Source: Tubulanus polymorphus (Eukaryota > Nemertea > Palaeonemertea > Tubulaniformes > Tubulanidae). From it: DNA of 64,000 nucleotides. Each line of letters starts with the position of its first letter. The stretch's first letter is position 1. The position numbers were made by a program, and so were the translations under genes. A model generated the notes under the pieces. It was given only the letters and a program-made list of their open reading frames with translations, was not told where the DNA came from and made no database searches. This document shows positions 23,173-35,500 of this stretch, one piece after another. The DNA is taken from positions 18,225,307 to 18,289,306 of the forward strand of contig NC_134031.1 in the NCBI RefSeq assembly GCF_964204645.1. The letters are read 5' to 3'.

Positions 23173-23439
23173 ATGGCGACCGTGTGGCGAGGAATTTCCG
23201 AAGGGAAATATTTGAGGAAATAGTGGGAGGAAGATTCACTCTCCGCCGTTCGCTGTGGTTTATAGTTAGTGTGTCCGTACACGAGCTCAATCAGCTGTGC
23301 TCTAAAGCGTGGCCGGTCTCGTCAATACAGCGGTAATTTAACGGTGATTTCACGATTGGATAAGCATGGTCACTCTCTATTGTAGTAATAGGTGAATTGT
23401 TTAAAGTTTTAAATTGCTCTGGACTCTCAAACAGTGACA
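23173..23439 (+). promoter_or_regulatory. HSPG2: putative perlecan 5' leader with two short upstream ORFs
   Basis: If transcription begins near the AAGATGGCG motif, the leader holds two uORFs: ATG at 23173 (16 codons, TAG at 23221-23223) and ATG at 23366 (9 codons, TGA at 23393-23395). Both end before the main ATG at 23440. The start site is not defined by sequence alone. Confidence 0.35.
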
Positions 23440-23541
23440 ATGACTTGTTTGAAAGGTTCGGTGATTGTTTTGTTGGCGATTTCGTCGTTGAATTTTGCGC
23501 CATCAACTCGTGGAGCCGAGCTCAGCATCCCCAACTCACCG
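23440..23541 (+). CDS. HSPG2: perlecan exon 1: signal peptide
   Basis: 34 codons, phase 0 donor (CCG|GTCAGT). MTCLKGS is followed by a hydrophobic core ([13 protein letters not shown]) and a small-residue cleavage region (STRGA), a classical secretory signal. The ATG at 23440 is chosen because it is the only one that gives a signal peptide and splices in phase 0 to exon 2. Confidence 0.88.
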
Positions 23542-26500
23542 GTCAGTATCTATTTCTAACAGCTTATTAATCAATATTCGGATTCAAAAGTTTGTTAACC
23601 AATTATCAAAAAAATTAGCGTTTTAACTCTATTTTTCAAAATTCACATTTTCATACACTTAATCGTTCAGTCCAAAAGTTTTAAAAAAATTAATTTTTCC
23701 AAAAAATTAATCATTCAGGGTATTAATTAGCAGTCAGTAATAATTAAATGAAACATTTTTGCAAGTCAAGCCTAAATTTCTAGCTCTCATAATTTTCTTA
23801 ATTTTAGAATCTATTCGATTATATTATAATTGATAATTAAGTTTAATTACTAGTTTGTATTAAATCTTTATAGTATTAAGTCTTTTAGTCGTACTTAGAT
23901 CTTTTTTCCTTAATTTCAAAACCTTCTGAATAAGTTTATGATTGAATTATTGTTTATTCGGCGATAGGCCTAAACCTATTTTCTGTTGTTTTTTAACAAA
24001 AATCCGTAACTATTTATTTTGATTCGGATTGTAATCAGAGATGGTCTAAACACCAATATTCCAGGAAAGTTGTTACCCAAATAGAAAACCGTGTGGTCGA
24101 TATTTGATAAAGGGTCACGGCTATTGATGATAGTGTCTGGAATTTTTAAACTTTGACCCGAAACTGCAGAATCTTTGGTGATGTGTGTCTCAGTCAACAG
24201 GTTACGAGTTCACATCCTATAGTTTAGGCGATGGTGAATATTTTTTGTTGTCGAAACTAGGCCGGTCTGTTCGAGACAACCTGAGAGCTATCAAAATAAA
24301 GACCCCAGGGCTTTATTATGTATGTCCTCGCACCGGAAAGACTTGATTGTTATAAATTAGGTGACTCAACCCGGAGGAAACAACAAAACACTCTTTTGAG
24401 AAAAAAACAAACCGTAGAAGCCAGAGTTTTCTTTGAGATCAAAAGTGACCTAGACTTTGAAAGTTTTGAGACGTGTTCGAAATAAGATATTTTATGATGA
24501 AACAAGGTTTATTGATAAAAAGTCAACGACACATGAAAGAATGTATGATGATTAATTGCTATCGACCAAAAATTACCTTGCGTCGATTTTAAGAATCCTT
24601 TTATTCGTGATGAACAAACGAATTGATTTTGATGTAGGTTAAGAGTCTTTAGAATCACTATTCTGCAGGTGGTCTTCAGATCCTGCTCATTCATATAAAA
24701 TAATGTTATTTCAATGTTACAATACTAGGGCAGTGCGCTACTGTATATTGTAGCTACTACTAGCATTAGAAAAAACCACAGAATCCTCTAAAGATTACGT
24801 TTTGAATAGCATTGATTTTTTTTTCATGTTTTTATTAAAATACACTGAAACTTGGATAAGTCGTCACAGTGCTTAAGTTATCAATATTTTTTCAGTCCCA
24901 ATCTGTATTTCTATGTACTTTCTATGGAGTGTTAGGTCGTCATTTAGATAAGTCATCGCATTACTGAAGTTTGAGTCAACGTCACGACTGTGTTGCAAAT
25001 TGAGGGCCCAATTGTGAACTTTCACAAAATATCAGTTCGTTTACAATAAAAAGTTGCTTCCGTAGTTTTGAGACTTCATTCTAAAAAAATCAACAACCTT
25101 CTATTAGGTCTGGCATGTGGTCTACGTACCCCAGGGGCGGATCCAGGGGCAAGTTGTGACCATGTTGACCAATATTAAGGGCATATATTCTTAATTTAGG
25201 GCGGAAAGTCATATCAGCAGAATTTTTGAAATTTTACTATCATTTTAGAGCTTTCTGAGCATCTCTGAGAGGCATTTAGTCAAGAAACATAGGTTATATA
25301 TTTAGAAAAAATATCTATTGTGTATCTCGGGTGGTAACAACGGCAAATTATGATACAGAGAGAAAAAGTAAAAAGGCATTAAAGAATTGACACGGTCGAT
25401 ATGGTCTAAATCCGCCCCTGTACCCTGGCTTTGACTGAGATTAAGAATTAACTCAAAACACAATGAATACAACAGGTGTTGTTGATTCTTTTTAGATCAG
25501 TCCCTATTTAGTGTCTTTATGATTGATGTTTGATTTTCTGTGTATCTAGTATTTATTCAGTATTTATCGATAACGCAGTCGTCTGCTACTGTTTCTCATA
25601 CTCTCCGAATGCTTTTCTAACCCAGATATCGTAAGGGTTTTTTTTTCAGTTTAGGAAGTGGCTTTTGAAAAATTTTTAAAACAAAAAAGTACATAGTGTG
25701 TGTATGCCATTTTGTATACTAGCAATAAACCCCAAGTTCCGTAGTTGATTGAAGAGCAGTAATAAGTTGATTCAGGGTCGCTACTTATTTGGAAATCAAG
25801 GAGAAGTGATGGAAATTTCCTTCTTTTTAAGAATGTCAGGAAATTTTGTAAAAAAAGTCAGGGAAATTTGTTGCAGTAGTTTCGAAATGAAAGTTATGTT
25901 TTAAGTCTAGAGTCTTGTTATAATTACGAACTGTGATTTGACTTGGTTCTTTACGTCGGGCCCGATCTGGGCTCAGTATAGGTCTATTATAAATCTTAAT
26001 GTTGACTGTGACCTAAAGATCAGATCCAAGCAGGTGTAGTGGATTGATAATTGCCACCAAATCAGACAAGAAATCAAATCAAATCTACCAATCAAATAAA
26101 TCCCTATTTTAAGATAAAAAAGATCAGATAAGATAAGATCTATCCTATTTTGATGTCAGTTGTTGGTGGCATGTTGTTTTTGACCTGCGCGATAGTATAG
26201 GCTAGGGTTGACTTAGTGGGTGGATGATTACTGAATGTTTAGTCTGTTCTCTGCTGTACGTTCAAACCACATGTTATTTCCGATTCTAGAATAATAGCAC
26301 CGTACACACCAAGTTGCGGAAATATTTTTGCTGACATGATTTTTTTCCAGCCCTGATCGCCTGAATGAGAGCCGGTTTAAAATAGATACTAGCATCACAA
26401 GGTCCCCAGCTGTATATTGTATCAGTTGTTTCAATTCGATTAAAGATGTTTTACTAACAAACTACAGAACTACAGGTGTTCCAAGAAGCTGGCCTTCAGA

Positions 26501-29500
26501 CTTACTACAGTAATCATCCGGAGGACCCTGAAACCGGGTCAAGAATTGCATCTTGTCAACAACCAACTTAAAACTATCCTGTTCTAGTTGCTCAAAATTT
26601 GTAAACCGACTTCTTGATTTTGAGTATTCATTTTTTTAAAATTTATGTACAATTGTACAATACTTGGAATCATAAAATGTTCACACGGAATTCACTTAAT
26701 TCGTATTTTTCAATCCGGATTTTCACTTAATTCAGATGAAATATTTCGTCCATTGAACATGGAATTTAACCTGTAAATTATTATACATAATTCTGATTTT
26801 ACTCTTGGAAGAGTTGGAAGAGATGCAGTCCCTAATTATCTGAATTCGGCGAGATGTATTCTCGAGGGAATATTTCAGGGGATGTAAAGTTTTTGAGTCG
26901 TGTCACGTTGTTCTCTTACAGCCACACCCCTTGCCAGCACCGGAATCGGAAGGTTTAGAAGGACTCACCACGTTGCAGGACGATGAAGATTTTGCTGCAT
27001 CCGGTGAATCTGGAGATGGAGGAAGCGGCGATGATAAAAGGAGATCGGAGGATCTTACTAATCCTGAATTCCCAGGTAAACACTGCGCACGCAGACAGAC
27101 TGGCCGTGTCTCTTCTCGGAGTTTCCCCGAGGTCTCTTACACCAGTAGTAGTTAGATGTGAAGTTATTTTGATTCTTACCAAACTTGTCCTCAACTGAAA
27201 CTTGTATGGGTTTGGAAGGTTAAGTACTAATGATGTGGTTAGCGGTGTAAAAATCCCCTCGGTAAAAATGCTGTTGATGTTTTAGATGTTTTGAGGCTGT
27301 GAATTAATTGAACAGTTGCTGTTATTTGCCAGCCGAGGAGAGGCGGTCTGTTAAAGCAATCAGTTTCACTCAGAACTATTTTCTAAATTTTCCAGTTAAT
27401 GAAAAACTGATTGACATTCTCTATTAGCTATGAAATGTATAGAGTATATACGTGGGTAGTGGAGGTGTTTGGTTTAGACAGTTCAAACAGAGGGTTGAAA
27501 ACAATAACAATAACCTCCTGTGATTAATGACCTACAGCCAGTTTCACACCTACTACATTCCCACTAAATATTATCGGAAGTAATTACTTCCCCAAGGTCC
27601 ATTTTCACAAAGCAAAATTATATGTGCAAGGATCCAGTCCCACAGTTCTGGATCCAGTTCCACCGTTCAGGAGCCAGTTCTACAGTTCTGGAGCCAGTCC
27701 CACAGTTCTGGATCCAGTTCCACCGTTCAGGAGCCAGTTCTACAGTTCTGGAGCCAGTCCCACAGTTCTGGAGCCAGTCCCACAGTTCTGGATCCAGTTC
27801 CACAGTTCTGGAGCAAGTTCCATGGTTCAGGAACCAGTTCCATGGTTCAGGAGCCAGTCCCACAGTCCTGGAGTCAGTCCCACAGTTCTGGATCCAGTTC
27901 CACAGTTCAGGACCCAGTTCCACAATTCTCATCCCAGCTTCATGGTTCAGGACTCAGTTCCACAGTTCAAGGCCCAGTTTCACAATTCTGAGGTCAGTTC
28001 CATTGTTCAGGAGCCAGTTCCGCAGTTTCAATCTGATCTGATCTCTAGTATAGAGTTAAACTATGTAACTGGATCCTGAATTACATTTGACTTGTAAGAG
28101 GTTAAACAAACGTAGAACTGGTCCTTGTCCACTAATAATTATCATTTAGGCCTACAATAAATCTTTTCAAATTGATAAATATCTAAATTTTTTTTCCAGA
28201 GTTTTATCGGGTACAGCTGAGACTGTTATCACCGGCGTATACCGACGCGTTGGGAGATAGATCAAGTATTCAGTTTAACACTCTAGCGTCGTTAGTCGCC
28301 AGCGCTGTCCAAGGGCTTTATATCCGTACCCCGGGCCAACAGGTAGCTTCAGTATTACAGTTTAAGTAAGTACAATCGAAGAAATTCACTGTGTCTTGTA
28401 ATTACTAGTGTTAAAACCAGAAAAAAACTGAACTTTCGGTCGCGATTAAGGAATTGTTTTTTTTTCTCAGCTGAAAACCAGATAATTGAAATTAAAGATC
28501 TTTAATCAAAGCTTTCAGCATTCTTGATATCGGTTTGACATTTCACTGTTTATCCGTAAATCAGAGACACCAGTTCCGTCGCTCCTCGATTATAACATCG
28601 CAAATGAACTGGATCCCCGTGAAAATGTGTTTAAAACGAAAAGTAGAAATGTTCATTCTCTCGAGAAGAATATTTTGGTCGTGATGATTTTAACGTGTCG
28701 AAAAATGCTTAAAATGTCCCTACTCTTGTGGAATTGATGTACAGTCAAACCCACATAGAAGATGATTATTGTCAATGGCGACTTAAACTTACAAATATGG
28801 ACTCATAAATAGAAATGAAATCATTACTTTGAAGACTGATCCAATGGATGGATGAAACGAGTGATTCATTGACTGTAGTCTGAATAGAATCATTGATTGC
28901 TGGATTGATATTCTCAGGTCCGGTACTGGTAATACCCTCGTAGTGACGCTCGATGTCGGAACTTCGGGTTTCAATAATCCTGAGATTCTAGAGAAGGTCC
29001 TACGCGACGCTGTCAGGTCGAGAAAAATAGGATCATATCAAACTCTTCCTGATGGGTTTGAATTCCGTTCACTCGGAGGTAAGTGCAGAGGGGCAGGGTG
29101 GGGCAGGGAGTGCTTGAGGGTGGGGCAGAGAGTGTTTGATGGTGGGGCAGGGAGTGTTTGATGGTCGGGCAGGGAGTGTTTGATGGTGGGGCATGGAGTG
29201 TTTGATGGTGGGGCAGGCAGTGTTTGATGGTGGGGCAGGGAGTGTTTGATGGTGGGGCAGGGAGTGTTTGATGGTCGGGCAGGGAGTGTTTGATGGTCGG
29301 GCATGGAGTGTTTGATGGTGGGGCAGGGAGTGTTTGATGGTCGGGCAGGGAGTGTTTGATGGTGGGGCATGGAGTGTTTGATGGTGGGGCAGGCAGTGTT
29401 TGATGGTGGGGCAGGGAGTGTTTGATGGTGGGGCAGGGAGTGTTTGATGGTCGGGCAGGGAGTGTTTGATGGTCGGGCATGGACTGTTTGATGGTGGGGC

Positions 29501-32500
29501 AGGCAGTGTTTGATGGTGGGGCAGGGAGTGTTTGATGGTGGGGCATGGAGTGTTTGATGGTTGGGCAGGGAAAGCGTTCCTTGATATTTAAAAGGACTTT
29601 TAGTCTTAATGAATTTCAGCTTTAAATGAGAACATAAAAATCCACTTAAGGCACGTTTCTTTTTTAACATCTGTTTTGCGTTTTACTATTATTTAACACT
29701 TGTCGTAGGTTTTTACTGAAGGGAAATATTCAAGCATGAGATTTTCTTCTAGGGGTTGATCACGCTATGAAATTAGAGGCTGAAATACCCACAGTTCCAG
29801 ACATAGTTCTTGGTTCAGTTTGAATTTTTCACTTACAATTTACTTTCAATTAGTTCTTTACCAATATTCGAACCCTTCAGTTAAATCTGAATTCACAGCG
29901 GTTTACGAACTGGATCCAGAACTGTGCAACTAGGCCTTAGTATCTTGAAATAAAGAAATCTTCAACTTTGTCTTTCCCACCCAGGCATTTGAGGGCCTTG
30001 TAAGATAATCTTTCTTTGATTGAAATGGCCCGTGCATTCCTCTCCGTAGTTCGAGATATTCAATTACACCGACACAAGTTGTTTAAATATTATGAGGTAA
30101 AATTAATGATTTCTACAAGAGGTCAACAATCTCTTTATCTTAAGTAGATTCTTGTCTCGTTTCGATTAGTCAAATAATATGCTAGTTAAATAGAAGATAG
30201 CGGGTACCTCGGGTACCTGTATGTATTACAGTAGTCTACGAGAGTTTCTCGGTCCCTGGCACGATTGATTCAACTTGATTCATAATCGATGGCCTTGATT
30301 TTGAATTCTTTCCTAGAAGTTATAGAACTGCATTCCGGTACGAATTTAATATTTGCCTAATGAAAAGTTGTCGGTATTAAATTCTAGACACAATACAAAC
30401 ATGTTTGCAATGAAAAGTTAAGACATTCTAATGACAAACTTGAAAAGTTGAAGTCTTTGAAGAGATTAAAAGTGAGAAGTTTAGTTTATGGCAAACATTT
30501 TTCAGTTGTTGAAAAGTTGAAGTCGTTGACGATGAAATGTTGAGATATCGATGAAAAAATGTAATGAAAGATAATTCAGATCTCAGAAGGACCGCCGTGT
30601 TTCACTGAAGAGAAAAAAAATTTCATTTGTTGAACTAAAGCAAAAACTTCATGATTTTCACTGCAGGGTCAGCTTTTATTTAACAAAATTCGAAGTCAAA
30701 AATGGAATTCAACTTGGTCCTGATCTACATTACTCGATCCTGGTCTACATGACTCGGTCCTGGTCTACATGACTCGATCCCGATCTATATGACTCGGTCC
30801 TGGTCTACATGACTCGATCCTGGTCTATATGACTCGGTCGTGGTCTACATGACCCGGTCCTGGTCTACATGATCCGGTCCTGGTCTACACGACTCAGTCC
30901 TGGTCTACAGGATCTGGTCCTGGTCTACACGACTCAGTCCTGGTCTACATGACCCGGTCCTGGTCTACATGATCCGGTCCTGGTCTACATGACTCGTTCA
31001 GGTCTTTCTATTATTTTCATATTTACAGGCGGTACGACGTGCCCCACTGTGATTGGTCGAAATCCGTCCGCGTTACCTCACGTCGGCAACAACTGGGCGA
31101 ATCTGATGGTCAACAATATTTTCCCGTGCGACGGATACATCACCGGGTTCGAATATAACCGCGGAACGGCGCGCGGGAAGTGTTTTATCGGAATCTGGTC
31201 GCGTATGGGTCCGCAGACGTTTAAACTTCACGAGAAGATTCTCGTGCCGGAGCAAGCGGTCGGCGTGCATCGACTCAACCTAACGCGACCGATCCCGGTG
31301 AAAAAGGGTGATTTTATCGGCGTGCATTACGACCGCGACACGCCCGCCGGCGTTATCTCGTACACGATGGCCGAGGACGGATTAGTGTCGCCGAACGAAC
31401 TGTATCGGACGTACCAGGCCGAGGTGTTCAACGATCGGATCATCGAAGACGTTCCCATCGATTTCCGTCTGTTCAAAGGAAACGAAATTACGAAAACTTT
31501 CGCGTTGAAAAGTATCGTAGATTATAACTACGGTGAGTGTCTCTTGTTATTATCTTAATCTGCATCTGATTGGGATCATCTTTCATGGATCCAAGTTGGG
31601 AATGATAATGAGATGAATCCAGTTTAGAGAACGACTGCCACTCTGACTTATTTGTCAATGAACTTAAAAAATTGGATTGATCCTTTTATTGGTAGATTTC
31701 GTTTGATTTGTTTTGATTTGGCGTCATCCCTTACACCTGCCATGAGCGAAATAGGGGGTTTGATCGTGAAATCGGAAATATTTCACCGAGTTGAGAATCA
31801 GAGAACTTGTTGGTGTTGGGACTGCTGTAGATATCTTGTGAAGTTGTGTGGATACTGAGTAAGAGAAATTTAAAGTCTCGAATGATTTTTGAAAAATTCT
31901 TCGACTTGAGCGGTTGACTGGGTCGACCGGTACCGAGCAAACATGAGAAAAAGAATCTACGTAGAAGATACCGGTAATGATAAAATCAAAATCCTGATAA
32001 ACCGTTTGAGGTGTATGATGGTTGTAGCTTTGAAAGGGTTAAGTTCGTTCTGGGTTTCTGTATTTTCTTGGTAAAGTGGCTGATGTCACATCACACGGGT
32101 ATCACAGTCGTGTATCGAATAAACTGATAAAACAGCTAATTACCATTCCAGTTCGTATACACAAATATGTAACCAGACGCTCGCTCGCATTGCCTTGACC
32201 TTCGTGGAGAAATCACTGATGAATAAGTTAATTAGTTTGTATTGATGAGTTGAGATGTATCCCACCTGCTGTTGGTACTGATCGAAGAAGTGCTGTAGTA
32301 TGTTTGTTTTACAATTTATAAATACTAAATGCATGGTATATCCTGTATGGATGGATGGACGCTGATACTTGAATCATTGTACCGAGTGACCTTTCAGTTT
32401 GGATATTACCCCTAAATCTTTCTCTCACCCTCTCTCTCACTCGCACTGTCAGTTGTTTGAACGATAAAGTTTAAAAAAAATGATTTTATGGAGCTGAAAT

Positions 32501-35500
32501 GTTTTTAAATGTCTCGTTAAAAGAGATGTTTTTAAATCTGGCTCGTATTGTTCTTACCCTCCACAACCCTCAGTATAGAGATTTACCAGTCATCCTGGTA
32601 CAATAAATGTTATCGTATCACTACGTATTGTCTGTCATTGTATCATCTTTATTCCCAGTACATGTTTGTTTAATAAGCAATAGTATTTATGATAGGTGAA
32701 CCAAAACATCATAGGATTGTTATAATCAGTCTTCACTGGCTTCAGAATCTGAAGTTCCAGATGCAAACCATTCCTTTTCCCCCAGAGTCATTGAAGTTGA
32801 GATCCGTGATTTGACTATCGTTGAATAACCCCAGGATCCAGTTCCTCAGATGTGAGTTAGAGTTAACTGTGAACTCAGAATCCACTTCCACAGTTGTGAG
32901 TTAGAGTTAATTCTGAACTTGGGATCCACTCCCACAGTTTTAAGGTCAACTCTGAGACTTAAAAAAATCAGTTAATTTTCGATTCTGGAATCAAACTCGA
33001 GTCAAATCTTAACTCACAACTGCGGAACTGGGTCCTGAATTTTTACAAATTCACACAGATTGCTGAGTTAAGCTGTGATATATAGTGGCACATCACGCAT
33101 CAATGAACCCTTTACTCGATAAAATGATTTGCTTTTTTGTGCTGAATTTTCTGATAAATTTATGTCTTCATTGATGTCATCATTTCGAAGCTAATAAAGC
33201 AATTTTCTTGTCGATTTTTATCGGGCGAATTTTTCCTGAAAGTTCTTTACGTAATTAACAATTAATTATTGCTCTTGTTAATGATATTTTTTCCGACACA
33301 TGTGGTTCTAATAGCCATTCACAGTACAATGAGAGAGTGGAGAGAGAACGAGAGAGTGGGAGGGGCGAGAAATTGACTTCATTCTTAACAGGTTGTAATC
33401 AGCCAAATTAAACAACTATTTCCTAGTATGAAATACTGTGTATTCTGAATCAGTTGATGCAGTTAGCAGGAATGTTATATATCGTCAGTTGTTTTGAATG
33501 TTTAGGACGTTCTTTAAGAGGTTTATTCCTGTTGGATTAACAACTCTCTTTGAAAGTCCTTTTTTCCGCGTTATGTAAACTTTTCAGTTTTTGTGTCGTG
33601 TAAACTGAAATACATCTAGTGTTTCTGTGTTCAGGAGAAAGTCCGGCCGGAGACGCCGGTCCCAGTCAAGGATATTCATTTCATCGAAAAAGAAAATATT
33701 ATTTTCATTTTCATGTCGTCAAATTTTACCGTAATTTTCAAAGCGAATTTAAAAATACTTTGCGCAGTTACAGTGTTTTCTCGCGTATTGGAAAAAAGGT
33801 TCCAGATGGTTAGAAATGTCGTCGTTCAATAGGTCAAAACTCACTACGAACGAACTGCAGTATTTCAGAGGAGGCCAAATAGGTCACTATGTCATCTGAG
33901 ACTTCTTAACCCAAAAACCGGGAAACATCACGAATTCTTGCAAGAAGAGTGAACTGGAGGAGTTGTTTTTTAATGCACGGATAAAAAAAATCTGCTCCTC
34001 GTTCGTGGAGTTCATGGAATTATGGAATTATTAACGGGTTGTACTAGTGGTAGTTTATTGACTGTTTTGATATTTTATTTACTAGTTCCGCCGTCTGTAA
34101 CCGACGCCCCGGAGATTGTCACCTGCACGTCTGCTCAGTTCCGCTGCGCTGACGGTACGTGTATCGATAGGAGGAGGAAGTGCGATCGTAGGTACGACTG
34201 TCCCGATCAATCTGATGAACAAAACTGTCGTAAGTATTGACTGCCCCACCTCTCCTGAACCACGTCGACCGTTCAGCACACCTTCCTACACCCCTGTACT
34301 ACACCAACTCCTTTCCTGGACCCCCGGACCCTATACCACTCCCCTATCCAGCAATGAAACCCCTGCCCAAATTCCTCCCTCTCTTCCAGTGTGTTACGTC
34401 CCTCACGCATCCCCTATATTGAGCCCTCTTTCCTCTCCGTGTACCATATCTCTTTGTATTCTCTGCTGTAATTGTGATTAAGTTCTCTGAATGTTAAACA
34501 TAAATGCGATGAAAATCTATCCTGATCTCTCTATTGCCGCCCACCATCCTGATCTCTCTATTGCCGCCTGCCCGCCCTCCTCACCAATAATACTTTACAC
34601 ATTAAACCTATCTTCAATTACCCTCAAAAATTTGGTCTACAGTTATAGATATTTGCCGCTAGACTAGAAATCTACTTAATTGGAGGTTATAATAAAAGTT
34701 TTACGATTTGCGTCGATCAATGTCTGAAGATTTTCACAATTGTCTCTTGAACACTACACGTAATAAGTGTTCACCACAAAGTTGTTGTTTGTTCTCATTG
34801 ATAATACAATAATTAGCGCATTGTTTTTGATAAGAAGTAGAAAATGTTTCATATATAGTTCTAATCGCTTGTTAATTGTTTATTTATGGCTTCGATCGAA
34901 GTTTATCTTCTCACAGTCAGAAGTATTTGGGCTACGGTTTCCTTCATATCTATTTTTATTGCCCCATATTTCCTTATATACACAATAATATAATAGTTCG
35001 TTGTACTGGTGTCTGCTGTGTGCTGTGTGTGCAATGACGACAACGTCTTCAAAACAATGTAAAGCAAAAAATCAACTTTTGATTGTTAGCCACGGTTGAG
35101 ACCAATCAATGTCTTGTCCGTTGAGGCAACAGTAACTATCCCTCCCAGGTAAAAATACCCCCAAATTTGATTTCACAACAGAATTCAACGAAAATAGTTC
35201 AATATTCTTATCTTGTAAACCTTTTTCCTACATTTATCAAAAACTGGATTTTCAGTTTTCAACTTCATTATCACTGCTGTAGTATTGGAGTTTTCACGGC
35301 ACATTGCTGTGAATTCCTAACCTTTTATAGTGTTTACCTAATACGTTAAAAACCCACTATATACAAAATTTAAAAGATTTAAAGCAAATTTTATTTATCA
35401 AACATAAATTTTGTATCTAGTTGTAAAACTGATTATCTATATTCCCCATGTCAGAGTGTACAGCTATGTATTTATCTATTTCCAGCTATCGGATGTCGAT

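Noticed and set aside
27618-28079. Frames of 104-151 codons on both strands
   Set aside because: Translations of the 20-bp minisatellite, periodic every 20 codons, inside perlecan intron 2.
29013-29670. Minus-strand frames of 177 and 210 codons rich in Pro, His and Thr
   Set aside because: They are translations of the 22-bp minisatellite, with a 22-codon period, inside a perlecan intron.
33635-33658. 24-bp micro-exon (GESPAGDA) between exon 5 and LDLa 1
   Set aside because: It has an acceptor-like GTGTTCAG and keeps phase, but the donor (GTCCCA) is poor and exons 5 and 6 already join in phase. RNA-seq would be needed to accept it.
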